A stretch of DNA of 53,443 nt from Grimontia celer (GCF_900055185.1 NZ_FIZX01000010.1:1-53443); one strand, 5' to 3'. Shown: positions 28,901-37,273, numbered from the stretch's first letter. Notes: generated by a model from the sequence alone, not told the origin. Numbers and translations: made by a program.

Positions 28901-29806
28901 TTGAACCATCTTTATCTTTGCTCAGCCCAACAAAAACGTTATCTAGCGTTATTGAAAGACGCTGCCCTGCCTAATCTGCAAATCATCGAAGATATCAGCA
29001 AAGCCAATATCATCCTCGCCGATCCGCCGAAATTCGCGCCGGAGCTTGAAAAGGCAGACAACCTTCAATGGTTACAATCGACCTTTGCAGGTTGTGATGC
29101 CCTGTTGGCCAAACCAAGAAGTGACTACCAACTTACCAATGTGCGTGGGATTTTCGGCCCCTTGATGTCGGAGTATGTTATCGGTCAGCTTTTGACATTA
29201 ACCCGCCATTTTGCCCATTACCGCGATGCACAGCTGGAAAGCAAATGGTCACCAGTGCCTTATCAGGGTCTGACCGGAAAATACATGGTGATACTTGGGA
29301 CGGGCTCGATTGGTGCGCATGTTGCTAAGATCGCGCGTCATTTTGGGATGCAAGTGATTGGTGTGAGCCGCTCGGGAAAAGCAGTAGAAGGGTTCGACAA
29401 CGTCATCACCAACGCCAACATGACAGAGGCTTTTTCTAAAGCAGATGTGATTGTCTCAGTATTGCCTTCCACGCCGGAAACCAAAGGCCTACTCAACCGG
29501 GATACGCTGTCTGCTTGCAAGCAAGCCATTCTGTTTAACGTTGGTCGCGGGCCTGTGCTGGAAGAAGAAGGTCTCCTCGAAGCGATCGAAGGCAGAAACA
29601 TCCAGCATGCAGTATTGGACGTATTCAGCAAAGAGCCGCTCTCACCTGAGCACCCGTTTTGGACACATCCATCTATCACGGTCACACCTCATATCTCAGC
29701 GGAGAGCTTCCCGGAGCAAGTGTTTGGTATTTTCGTCGACAACTACACACGCTGGCTAAATGGCGAGCCATTAAACTTTCAAATGGACTTCACACTGGGG
29801 TATTGA
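28901..29806 (+). CDS. D-isomer-specific 2-hydroxyacid dehydrogenase
   Basis: 301-residue NAD(P)-dependent oxidoreductase of the D-2-hydroxyacid dehydrogenase family, perhaps acting on glyoxylate/hydroxypyruvate or a related 2-keto acid. The NAD-binding motif is ILGTGSIGAHVAKIARHFGM (about residues 130-149). The catalytic Arg lies in FNVGRGPVLEEEGLL and the catalytic His in VTPHISAES. It begins with TTG at 28901, preceded by AAGGAACAGA. Its stop overlaps the start of the UDG-like gene (TGATG), so the two form an operon. The exact substrate cannot be told. Confidence 0.88.
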   Translation: MNHLYLCSAQQKRYLALLKDAALPNLQIIEDISKANIILADPPKFAPELEKADNLQWLQSTFAGCDALLAKPRSDYQLTNVRGIFGPLMSEYVIGQLLTLTRHFAHYRDAQLESKWSPVPYQGLTGKYMVILGTGSIGAHVAKIARHFGMQVIGVSRSGKAVEGFDNVITNANMTEAFSKADVIVSVLPSTPETKGLLNRDTLSACKQAILFNVGRGPVLEEEGLLEAIEGRNIQHAVLDVFSKEPLSPEHPFWTHPSITVTPHISAESFPEQVFGIFVDNYTRWLNGEPLNFQMDFTLGY

Positions 29807-30390
29807 TGACAAACACGCCTTTGGGAATCTTGTTGAAAGAGGTGCAAGAGTGCCGCCACTGCGAAGCTCATTTACCATTGGGTCCGCGTCCTGTGGTGCA
29901 GGCTGAGTCTTCCGCTAGGTTGCTGATTATCGGTCAGGCACCAGGAACCCGCGTGCATGAAACCGGCATTCCGTGGAATGACCCCAGCGGTGATCGACTG
30001 CGCGAATGGCTTCAGATGGGTAAAGAAAGATTCTATGACCCTGCTCAGGTCGCCATCATGCCGATGGGGTTTTGCTATCCGGGTCGAGGTAATTCTGGCG
30101 ATCTGCCGCCAAGACCCGAGTGCGCACCAAAGTGGCACGCTGCGATTAAATCCCATCTTCCCAATGTCGAATTGACCCTTTTGATTGGCGATTATGCACA
30201 GCGCTATTATCTGGAAGGGAAACCTAAAACCCTGACTGAAACGGTGAAAGCCAACACTAACTGGTCACCGGATTTTATCGCGCTACCCCACCCTTCTCCC
30301 CGCAATAATCTGTGGCTGAGGAAAAATCCGTGGTTTGAAGCGGAGATCCTGCCCATCTTGAGAAAACGCATTGATCAGCTTTTCTTATGA
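29806..30390 (+). CDS. Uracil-DNA glycosylase superfamily protein, predicted 4Fe-4S
   Basis: 194-residue protein of the uracil-DNA glycosylase superfamily, which excises damaged or deaminated bases. Motif 1 is GQAPGTRVHETGIPW (residues 43-57) and the motif 2 position is HPSPRNN near the C-terminus. Cysteines at 16, 19, 90 and 106 give C-x2-C-x70-C-x15-C, the spacing of the iron-sulphur cluster in family 4/5 enzymes. The usual acidic residue of motif 1 is replaced by Gln44, so activity may differ. The ATG at 29806 overlaps the preceding stop; the longer frame from 29659 is rejected. Confidence 0.8.
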   Translation: MTNTPLGILLKEVQECRHCEAHLPLGPRPVVQAESSARLLIIGQAPGTRVHETGIPWNDPSGDRLREWLQMGKERFYDPAQVAIMPMGFCYPGRGNSGDLPPRPECAPKWHAAIKSHLPNVELTLLIGDYAQRYYLEGKPKTLTETVKANTNWSPDFIALPHPSPRNNLWLRKNPWFEAEILPILRKRIDQLFL

Positions 30391-30510
30391 CAATCAGCTT
30401 TTTTCTGAACAACAAATAATGTCAAACAACTTATGACTTTTAATTGCTTGATTTTTAAATTATTAACTGGAGCGTACAGCTTTGAGAGGAATTTTCCCGG
30501 TGAACTTGTT
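30372..30510. repeat. Diverged tandem duplication, copy 1
   Basis: First copy of a non-coding segment that recurs 187 bp later. Shared anchors at identical spacing are TTGATCAGC (30372), CAGCT (30395), GTACAGCTTT (30474) and AGGAA-N2-TTCCCG (about 30487-30500). The copy begins inside the last codons of the UDG-like gene. Confidence 0.6.
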
Positions 30511-30713
30511 CGATACAATTTCGGTTAAATAACCAAAAATTTTCATCCCTCAATAACTTGATCAGCATTTAACAAGTCAAACAGCTTTAACCTGTACGTC
30601 ATTTTTCAAATGAAAGAGAAATCTTTTTAACTATTTGTTTTAAAAATAAATAAACATCATGTACAGCTTTCTTAGGAAAATTCCCGACGAACCCTGTACA
30701 GGACGGCAGAAAC
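30391..30713. other. AT-rich intergenic region between UDG-like gene and hemE terminator
   Basis: 323 bp without a recognisable gene. It is dominated by the 187-bp-spaced tandem duplication described separately. Near the right end, TGTACAG (30660-30666) and CTGTACA (30694-30700) form inverted arms. No terminator was seen for the UDG-like gene. Confidence 0.5.
30559..30697. repeat. Diverged tandem duplication, copy 2
   Basis: Second copy of the segment starting at 30372. The GTACAGCTTT anchor at 30661 and the AGGAAAATTCCCG anchor are 187 bp from their partners. It differs from copy 1 mostly in the AT-rich middle, so the duplication is old or under selection only at the anchors. Confidence 0.6.
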
Positions 30714-30738
30714 GAAAAAGGCCAGCATCTGCTGGCCT
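30714..30738 (-). terminator. hemE terminator
   Basis: GGCCAGCA/TGCTGGCC stem. On the minus strand it is followed by TTTTT and lies about 20 nt past the hemE stop. Confidence 0.92.
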
Positions 30739-30756
30739 CAATAAACGTAAACGGTA

Positions 30757-31821
30757 TTACTTGTGGTAAGGCTTGGAAAGCTCGTGTACCGCATCCACAA
30801 ACACACCTGCATTTTCAGGCGGCACGTCCAGATGGATACCATGGCCCAGGTTGAACACGTGGCCAGTGCCGTTGCCGAAACCTTCCAGAATCGTCGCCAC
30901 TTCCTGACGAATACGCTCTGGTGATGCGTAAAGCATGGATGGGTCCATGTTGCCTTGCAGCGCCACTTTGTCACCGATGCGACGTTTGGCGTCTACCATA
31001 TCAATGGTCCAGTCCAGACCCACACCATCACAGCCTGTTGCCGCGATTTTCTCCAACCACATCCCGCCGTTTTTGGTGAACAGGGTGACTGGTACACGAC
31101 GGCCATCGTTTTCACGGATCAGGCCATCAACAATCTTATGCATGTATTGCAGCGAGAAGTCGTTGTAATCACGTGGGGTCAGCACACCGCCCCAAGTATC
31201 AAATACCATTACTGACTGTGCACCCGCTTTGATTTGCGCGTTCAGGTACTCAATCACGCTGTCTGCCAACTTATCCAGCAATAGGTGCAGAGTTTGTGGC
31301 TCGGCGTACATCATCTTTTTGATTTTGGTGAAAGCTTTTGAGCTACCGCCTTCAACCATATAAGTCGCCAACGTCCATGGGCTGCCAGAGAAACCAATCA
31401 GCGGCACTTTACCTTCCAGACCTTTGCGGATAGTACGAACGGCATTCATCACGTATTGCAGTTCACCTTCCGGATCTGGCAGACCGATTTTTTCTACGTC
31501 AGCTTTACAGGTGATTGGGCGCTCGAATTTCGGACCTTCGCCAGTCTCGAAGTAAAGGCCCAGTCCCATTGCATCTGGAATGGTCAGAATATCGGAGAAC
31601 AGGATAGCCGCGTCCAGATCGTAGCGGCGCAGCGGCTGAAGGGTCACTTCACACGCCAGTTCAGCATTTTTACACAATGACATAAAGTCGCCAGCTTCCG
31701 CGCGGGTTGCCTTATACTCAGGCAGATAGCGGCCAGCCTGACGCATCATCCATACCGGCGTGTAATCTACCGGTTCCTTCAACAGCGCACGCAAATAGCG
31801 GTCATTCTTTAGTTCTGTCAT
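30757..31821 (-). CDS. hemE: Uroporphyrinogen decarboxylase
   Basis: 354-residue haem-pathway enzyme that converts uroporphyrinogen III to coproporphyrinogen III by four decarboxylations without cofactor. The substrate-binding signature [14 protein letters not shown] (about residues 26-39) and the [13 protein letters not shown] signature are intact. Length equals E. coli HemE (354). In E. coli nudC lies immediately upstream; here about 7.5 kb with the acetoin gene cluster separates them. Confidence 0.98.
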   Translation of the reverse strand: MTELKNDRYLRALLKEPVDYTPVWMMRQAGRYLPEYKATRAEAGDFMSLCKNAELACEVTLQPLRRYDLDAAILFSDILTIPDAMGLGLYFETGEGPKFERPITCKADVEKIGLPDPEGELQYVMNAVRTIRKGLEGKVPLIGFSGSPWTLATYMVEGGSSKAFTKIKKMMYAEPQTLHLLLDKLADSVIEYLNAQIKAGAQSVMVFDTWGGVLTPRDYNDFSLQYMHKIVDGLIRENDGRRVPVTLFTKNGGMWLEKIAATGCDGVGLDWTIDMVDAKRRIGDKVALQGNMDPSMLYASPERIRQEVATILEGFGNGTGHVFNLGHGIHLDVPPENAGVFVDAVHELSKPYHK

Positions 31822-31938
31822 TGTCTACATCCTGCAAATTTGGTGGCGGTATTGTACCACCCTCGGAGGACAACAAAAGACACCCTTTGTGGAGGCGATC
31901 ATAAATATTGTCTCTAGTGATACCGTACATTTGCCGGA

Positions 31939-32039
31939 TCTTTAATGACATGTTAAATATTTGCACAAATAACAAAATGTCTGACAGACACTACCCATAA
32001 TCGCATCTTACCCCCGCCTCCCTACGGCGGGTTTTTTTT
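31939..32039 (+). ncRNA. Candidate small RNA with orphan terminator
   Basis: A textbook terminator (CCCGCC/GGCGGG stem at 32013-32031, 7-nt loop, T8) points rightward although no rightward gene precedes it. A possible promoter TTGCCG (around 31933-31938), 16-nt spacer and TTAAAT would give a transcript of about 80 nt, which also contains the palindrome TGTCTG-A-CAGACA. The terminator is well supported; the RNA and its start are inference. Confidence 0.35.
32013..32039 (+). terminator. Orphan rho-independent terminator
   Basis: CCCGCC-TCCCTAC-GGCGGG followed by eight T residues on the plus strand. The genes on both sides (hemE, acoR) are on the minus strand, so it does not terminate any called gene. 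Confidence 0.85.
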
Positions 32040-32052
32040 GCCTGTTTTCGAC

Positions 32053-33951
32053 TCAATCCGTGTCATATCGACGCTTAATACCCGCTTTTTTGATTCGCCG
32101 ATGTACGGTTGAGCGATCTACACCTAACACTTTCGCCGCTTTCGAAATATTCCAATCACAGGCTTCGAGTACCTCAAGCGTTCCTCCGGCAGATTCAGTT
32201 TCCCTAGAGGTAAGGCGCTTTGGGTTTAACAACTGTTCAGGAAGGTGTTCAGGCAACAGCTCATTTCCCTCACAAAAGGCCAGTGCAAACTGCAGCATAT
32301 TTTCCAGTTCTCGAATATTGCCGGGCCAGTCATAACGCTCAAGTATGTACCCAGCCGAGGCTGAAACACAGACTGTTCGGTCAACCAGCTTGGTGATCAA
32401 GGTTTCTGCAAGCCAGAGAATATCGCTTCGCTCTCTGAGTGAGGGAATCGTGAGGGTGGCACCATTGATACGATAGAAAAGGTCTTCACGAAAACTGCCG
32501 TTTTTCACCAGTTCAGGTAAGGACTTATGTGTTGCCGCAAGCACGCGGAAAGAGACAGGGATAGCCTTGGTTGCACCGACGGGCAGCAATTCCCTTTCAG
32601 CTAACACACGAAGCAATCTGGCCTGAAGCGACAAGGGCATATCCCCAATTTCATCCAAAAACAGGGTGCCGTTGTTAGCCTGCTCAATCAGCCCTCTTTT
32701 TCCTTTGCTGCGCGCGCCGGTAAAGGCACCATCTGCATAACCAAAGAGCTCGCTTTCAATCAGACTTTCAGGGATCGCCGCACAATTAATGGCAATGAAA
32801 GGGCCGGATTTGCGTGACGAACTCTCATGAATGGCTTTGGCCAAAAACTCCTTCCCAGTGCCGGTTTCACCGTTCAGCAGAAGTGGCAAATCCGACATTG
32901 AAAGCGTGGTCGCTTTGATTGCCAAATCCGCCATCTTGGCATCATCACCATAAAGCGATGCCAAGCTACCACTCACGACTTTTTTGCGCCGCCGTATTGA
33001 AGAAGGCTGCGGGGCTATAGCATGGGCAAACCACAAATCACCATGAATCGTGGCCAGTAGTCTCTCTTCTGTGGGAAGTGCCCGACTCAGTGCCGGAAGC
33101 TCGTTGATATCAAGATTAAAGAAGTCAGAAATCAAACTGCCTAACAGTACACGTGGTTGACGCCAGTTGTTGCCTTTAATCCGCGAAAGCAGGCGTTGGG
33201 TGCTATGAGTCATCCCAATGATCCTGCCTTCCGCATCTACCGCCATGGCACATTCAGGATCCACATCTAAAAACGCTGGAGATTGACTCAGGCGGATGAT
33301 CCATTCCTTCCGGAAGGTATTCATCAGCGCCGCCATTTCAATGCGACGGGTGCAGGAAGTCACGAGTTGCAAGGTGAGCGCCTGGCTGGCTTTGGGCTCG
33401 GGGCTATGCAAAGCAGAGATATCCAACACCGCTGCTAATGAACCATCTACATCGTAAATCGGTGCTGCAGTGCAAGACAGTGGGGAATGGGTGGCATCAA
33501 AGTGATCGCTCTGATGCACCGTTAACGCTTCACCGGTGTAGATACAAGAACCGACTCCACAGGTGCCCGCCCTCGCTTCAGACCATTCCGCCCCGAGGTA
33601 GAGCCCAGCTTTTTTCAGCTCCCAGGTGAGTGATGCATCTCCCTGATAATCGACCGTCACGCCCTCAGCATCTGTCAGCATCAACACATAGCCGTGATCC
33701 GCGACCTGGTGATACAAAGCGTCTAATCCATATTTGGCTGTGCGGATGAGCTTATCGAGCCGTTCCCTGTGCTCCTTGAGTTGGGTGTGAGGAACGATAT
33801 AAGCCTCCTGCAATACCACAGGGTCAAGATGGTAATCATCGATACACCGCGTCCAAGACGCTGCGATCACTTCATCGCGTGATGTCTGGCTTCCATCTAT
33901 CACGCTTTGCACTTCCTTGATGTGTTCACTGACTTGTGTCGTCACTGCCAT
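32053..33951 (-). CDS. acoR: Sigma-54-dependent activator, AcoR-type
   Basis: 632-residue enhancer-binding regulator of acetoin catabolism. An N-terminal GAF-type sensor region (about residues 60-210) is followed by an AAA+ domain with Walker A GETGTGKE, the sigma-54 contact loop GAFTGAR and Walker B GTLFLDEIGDM, then a Fis-type HTH near the C-terminus (ISKAAKVLGVDRSTVHRRI). The ATG at 33951 has AGGAG nine bases upstream; a TTG two codons earlier is less likely. It is divergent from the SDR gene, whose promoter is sigma-54-type. The acetoin role is inferred from the adjacent acoXABC. Confidence 0.92.
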   Translation of the reverse strand: MAVTTQVSEHIKEVQSVIDGSQTSRDEVIAASWTRCIDDYHLDPVVLQEAYIVPHTQLKEHRERLDKLIRTAKYGLDALYHQVADHGYVLMLTDAEGVTVDYQGDASLTWELKKAGLYLGAEWSEARAGTCGVGSCIYTGEALTVHQSDHFDATHSPLSCTAAPIYDVDGSLAAVLDISALHSPEPKASQALTLQLVTSCTRRIEMAALMNTFRKEWIIRLSQSPAFLDVDPECAMAVDAEGRIIGMTHSTQRLLSRIKGNNWRQPRVLLGSLISDFFNLDINELPALSRALPTEERLLATIHGDLWFAHAIAPQPSSIRRRKKVVSGSLASLYGDDAKMADLAIKATTLSMSDLPLLLNGETGTGKEFLAKAIHESSSRKSGPFIAINCAAIPESLIESELFGYADGAFTGARSKGKRGLIEQANNGTLFLDEIGDMPLSLQARLLRVLAERELLPVGATKAIPVSFRVLAATHKSLPELVKNGSFREDLFYRINGATLTIPSLRERSDILWLAETLITKLVDRTVCVSASAGYILERYDWPGNIRELENMLQFALAFCEGNELLPEHLPEQLLNPKRLTSRETESAGGTLEVLEACDWNISKAAKVLGVDRSTVHRRIKKAGIKRRYDTD

Positions 33952-34253
33952 AAACAACTGCTCCTGTTTACTGATTAATTATTAATCAGCAACAGAACCC
34001 AGATACAACTCCCGAAGACTTCAGCCATGGTTTTATTCAATCTGTTTCTCAATCACAACACAGGGTTGAATACCCTGTGACAGCTTGAAGCATGGAACGC
34101 CACACCTGTTGCATCGCACCTCCAGAGAGCCCTCCCCTCAACTCATTAAATTATTAATTTTCAGCTTCTTACAGCCTAAACACTACTGGCACTGCCTTTG
34201 CAATTTCATCCACACCACTGAATAGAACAGTGGTGAACACAAGGAGAAACTTC
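33952..34253. promoter_or_regulatory. acoR/SDR divergent control region
   Basis: 302 bp between divergent genes. It holds an inverted repeat CACAGGGT-N5-ACCCTGTG (34059-34079), the 16-mer CGCCACACCTGTTGCA (34098-34113) that recurs upstream of acoX, and a sigma-54 promoter at 34187-34202. Either of the first two could be the AcoR enhancer site; the shared 16-mer is the better candidate. Confidence 0.6.
34187..34202 (+). promoter_or_regulatory. Sigma-54 promoter of the SDR/aco operon
   Basis: TGGCACTGCCTTTGCA fits the -24/-12 consensus TGGCACG-N4-TTGCA at all key positions, with exactly ten bases between GG and GC. Transcription would start near 34213, about 40 nt before the SDR start. Confidence 0.88.
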
Positions 34254-35033
34254 ATGACGCTAGAAAATAAAGTCGCGCTTGTTACCGGCGCTGGACGGGG
34301 AATTGGAAAGGGCATCGCTACAGCTTTAGCTAGGGAGGGGTGCCATGTCGCACTGGCAGATATCAATCTCACCAATGCAGAGCAAACTGCCAAGGAGATA
34401 GCCAAACTCGGTGTGAAAACACTCCCTTTAAAAGCTGATATATCGAAAAGTGTGGAGGTAGATAGAATGGTTTCAGATACCCTTGCCCACTTTGGTCAGT
34501 TGGATATCGCCGTCAACAATGCCGGTATTATCAGCATCAAATCGGTCAATGAGTTAACGGAAGAAGACTGGGATACGGTCAATAACGTCAATGCCAAGGG
34601 CGTATTCCTCTGCTGTAAGGCCGAAATGAAGGTCATGCAAGCCAGCGGTGGTGGTCGCATCATCAACATAGCTTCCATTGCGGGCAAAGAGGGTTTTCCT
34701 GATCTGGCCCATTACTGCGCCTCTAAGTTTGCTGTCGTTGGCTTCACTAACTCTTTGGCAAAAGAGCTCAAGCGAAGCGGGATTACCGTCAATGCGATCT
34801 GCCCCGGAATTGTCCCAACAGCCATGTGGTACGGCCCTGATGGTTTAGCTGAACGCTGGAAACTCGAAGGAGAAACCATGGAAGAATCCTGGCAGCGCCA
34901 CCAGGACTTACTCATCCCGCAAGGCGAAGGACAAACACCGGAAGATATGGGGCAATTGGCCGTTTATTTGGCGAATGCAGAGCATGTTACGGGTCAGGCC
35001 ATTAATGTCGATGGCGGTTTTACCTTCCACTAA
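34254..35033 (+). CDS. SDR family oxidoreductase (acetoin/diacetyl reductase-like)
   Basis: 259-residue classical short-chain dehydrogenase. The cofactor motif TGAGRGIGKG is near the N-terminus, then NNAGI, catalytic Ser in INIASIAG and the YCASK motif with catalytic Tyr and Lys. In this setting it most likely interconverts 2,3-butanediol and acetoin, or reduces diacetyl (inference from the aco genes). The ATG at 34254 has AGGAG upstream; the frame open from 34230 is not used. A GC-rich hairpin (35049-35078) follows the stop, then acoX. Confidence 0.85.
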   Translation: MTLENKVALVTGAGRGIGKGIATALAREGCHVALADINLTNAEQTAKEIAKLGVKTLPLKADISKSVEVDRMVSDTLAHFGQLDIAVNNAGIISIKSVNELTEEDWDTVNNVNAKGVFLCCKAEMKVMQASGGGRIINIASIAGKEGFPDLAHYCASKFAVVGFTNSLAKELKRSGITVNAICPGIVPTAMWYGPDGLAERWKLEGETMEESWQRHQDLLIPQGEGQTPEDMGQLAVYLANAEHVTGQAINVDGGFTFH

Positions 35034-35048
35034 CTCTTAATTTTACGG

Positions 35049-35078
35049 GGTGTGGCCAGACGAAAGTCTCGCCACACC
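35049..35078 (+). other. Hairpin with GAAA tetraloop after the SDR gene
   Basis: GGTGTGGC and GCCACACC pair around an inner AGAC-GAAA-GTCT stem-loop with one C/C mismatch. It is a stable structure without a T run. It may attenuate readthrough to acoX or protect the SDR mRNA. Its right arm overlaps the 16-mer shared with the acoR/SDR region. Confidence 0.7.
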
Positions 35079-35085
35079 TGTTGCA
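35070..35085 (+). promoter_or_regulatory. Second copy of the 16-bp shared element, upstream of acoX
   Basis: CGCCACACCTGTTGCA is identical to 34098-34113. Both copies lie 70-90 bp upstream of a sigma-54-like promoter, a normal distance for an enhancer. A further TGTTGCA occurs a few bases on (about 35091-35097). Confidence 0.55.
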
Positions 35086-35170
35086 GCTATTGTTGCAAAC
35101 GCTACACCCCCAGCCCCTTTCAATTCGAGATAATTAATATATTTCAATAATTTAACCCCAAAGGTCCAAC

Positions 35171-35186
35171 TGGCATATATCTTGTT
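35171..35186 (+). promoter_or_regulatory. Putative sigma-54 promoter of acoXABC
   Basis: TGGCATATATCTTGTT has a good -24 (TGGCA) and correct GG-N10 spacing, but GT instead of GC in the -12 element. It is therefore weaker than the promoter at 34187. It lies 29 nt before the acoX start. Confidence 0.5.
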
Positions 35187-35214
35187 ATGTCCTCTCCACC
35201 AGCCAGGACGAGGA

Positions 35215-36273
35215 ATGACTGTGACAGGATTGACAGTAGGGATCATTGCCAACCCCATTTCCGCTCGTGATATTCGCCGGGTGATTGCCAAAGGCGCAAA
35301 CCTGCAACTGACAGACAGAGCCAACATGGTACTTCGCATTCTAGCGGGGCTTGCCCAAGGTGGTGTGGACCACGTGGTGATGATGCCAGAACGGGCTGGC
35401 CTACGAACGCACATTGAACGTGGGCTGCATCAGGCTTCATTGGATGATTTCCGAATGCCAGATGTACGCTGGCTCTCCATGCCTGTTTCATCAACGGCGC
35501 AGGATACCCTTGATGCCAGCCATGCCATGCGCGAACTCGGTGTTTCCGCGATTGTCGTTCTTGGCGGAGACGGTACTCACCGTCTTGTGGTCAAAGCCTG
35601 TGGAAACATTCCCATTTCGGGCGTTTCCAGCGGCACCAATAATGCCTTTCCACCACTGACAGAACCCACCATCACCGGCATCGCCACAGGCCTAGCAGTA
35701 TCAGGGAATATTCCACCCTCTCAGGCTTTCGAAGCCAACAAACTACTGGAAGTGAGGATTAACAACACCCGTGACATTGCTCTTGTCGATACAGCTATCG
35801 TGCAGGAACGTTTTGTCGGTGCCCGCGCTGTCTGGCGGCCAGAAAGCCTTCGGGAGCTGTTTGTCACCTTTGCTGACCCGTCACTGATTGGGCTTTCATC
35901 CATTGCCGGTTTAATCCAACCCATCACACGAAAAGCGCCTGTGGGCATGCAATTGACCTTTGCCGGTCCACAAGAAGCACTTTATTCCGTCAATGCGCCA
36001 CTCGCTCCCGGATTGCTGACGCCAGTTCATATTGAGCACAGCCAGCTTTTTGAACCGGATTTACTCATTACGCCTGTCAGCCAGCAGGGCTCTTTCGCCC
36101 TCGACGGCGAGCGGGAGCTGCCATTTGGCCCTGACGACAAAGTGTCAGTCACCCTCAAACATGACGCTTTCAACACAGTCGATGTGCCGCGCTGTATGGC
36201 CTTTGCCGCTGAGCATAGCCTGCTTCGCTTTCCATCGACACACACAACGACAACATTAAGGAGAAACTCATGA
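35215..36273 (+). CDS. acoX: AcoX, NAD-kinase-like acetoin catabolism protein
   Basis: 352-residue protein of the ATP-NAD kinase-like family that accompanies acetoin dehydrogenase genes in many bacteria. The nucleotide-binding motif VVLGGDGTHRLV and SSGTNNAFP mirror NAD kinases. Its precise reaction is not established. The ATG at 35215 follows AGGACGAGGA; the frame from 35182 lacks a ribosome-binding site. It ends in ATGA overlap with acoA, so the two are coupled. Confidence 0.9.
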   Translation: MTVTGLTVGIIANPISARDIRRVIAKGANLQLTDRANMVLRILAGLAQGGVDHVVMMPERAGLRTHIERGLHQASLDDFRMPDVRWLSMPVSSTAQDTLDASHAMRELGVSAIVVLGGDGTHRLVVKACGNIPISGVSSGTNNAFPPLTEPTITGIATGLAVSGNIPPSQAFEANKLLEVRINNTRDIALVDTAIVQERFVGARAVWRPESLRELFVTFADPSLIGLSSIAGLIQPITRKAPVGMQLTFAGPQEALYSVNAPLAPGLLTPVHIEHSQLFEPDLLITPVSQQGSFALDGERELPFGPDDKVSVTLKHDAFNTVDVPRCMAFAAEHSLLRFPSTHTTTTLRRNS

Positions 36274-37259
36274 GTGATAATCCATTTCCACTCTCTCGTG
36301 AACAGTTGCTGGACGCATACCGGATGATGAAAACCATCCGCGATTTCGAAGAGCGCCTTCACGTCGACTTTTCCCGCGGCGACATTCCGGGTTTTGTGCA
36401 CCTCTATGCCGGTGAAGAAGCCACGGCCGTTGGCATCATGATGCATTTGAATGACAACGACCGCATCGCTTCCACTCACCGCGGACACGGCCACTGTATT
36501 GCCAAAGGCGTGGACGTGCACGGAATGATGGCGGAAATCTACGGCAAAGAAACCGGGTCCTGTCGCGGCAAAGGCGGCTCAATGCACATTGCGGATTTAT
36601 CCAAAGGCATGATGGGTGCCAACGGCATTCTAGGTGCTGGCTCCCCATTAGTATGTGGCGCTGCCCTTGCCGCAAAACACCTTGGCCACGGCGGTGTGGG
36701 CATCAGCTTTACCGGTGATGGTGCATCCAACCAGGGCACCTTTCTGGAAAGCTTAAACCTTGCTGCCGTCTGGCAACTTCCCACCATTTTTGTGATTGAA
36801 AACAACGGTTATGCGGAATCAACCTCAGTGGATTGGGCGGTGGCCTGTGACTCCTATGTCGACCGCGCAACTGGCTTTGGACTGCCAGGCGTCACTGTCG
36901 ATGGCACTGATTTCTTCGCTGTTTATGAAGCCGCAGGAGAAGTCATCAAACGCGCCAGAAATGGCGGTGGTCCCTCCATGCTCGAGTGCAAAATGGTGCG
37001 CTTCTTTGGCCATTTTGAGGGGGATGCCCAGACCTACCGCGCTGACGGTGAAGTGGAAGATATCCGCACCAACCGCTGTTGCCTGAAACTCTTCCGCCAG
37101 CGCGTGGAAGAAACTGGCCTTATCAACGCTGACGAATTCAACACCATTGATGGCGAAGTAGCCGCACTTATCGAAGATGCTGTTCGCGCTGCGATTGATG
37201 CGCCACAACCACCAGCAAGTGCCCTACTGACTGATGTTTACGTCAGCTATTCAGAATAA
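36270..37259 (+). CDS. acoA: Acetoin dehydrogenase E1 component, alpha subunit
   Basis: 329-residue thiamine-diphosphate-dependent E1-alpha subunit that cleaves acetoin into acetaldehyde and an acetyl group passed to AcoC. The TPP/Mg motif GDGASNQGTFLESLN and ENNGYAEST are present, as is HRGHGHCIAKG for cofactor and substrate contacts. Length is typical of AcoA. The start overlaps the acoX stop by 4 bp. An 8-11 bp gap precedes acoB. Confidence 0.95.
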   Translation: MSDNPFPLSREQLLDAYRMMKTIRDFEERLHVDFSRGDIPGFVHLYAGEEATAVGIMMHLNDNDRIASTHRGHGHCIAKGVDVHGMMAEIYGKETGSCRGKGGSMHIADLSKGMMGANGILGAGSPLVCGAALAAKHLGHGGVGISFTGDGASNQGTFLESLNLAAVWQLPTIFVIENNGYAESTSVDWAVACDSYVDRATGFGLPGVTVDGTDFFAVYEAAGEVIKRARNGGGPSMLECKMVRFFGHFEGDAQTYRADGEVEDIRTNRCCLKLFRQRVEETGLINADEFNTIDGEVAALIEDAVRAAIDAPQPPASALLTDVYVSYSE

Positions 37260-37273
37260 CAAGGAGAGTGATG

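Noticed and set aside
30660-30702. LexA (SOS) box near CTGTACAG sequences
   Set aside because: LexA needs CTG-N10-CAG with an AT-rich core; the motifs here are CCTGTACAGG and separated TGTACAG/CTGTACA arms, which do not fit.
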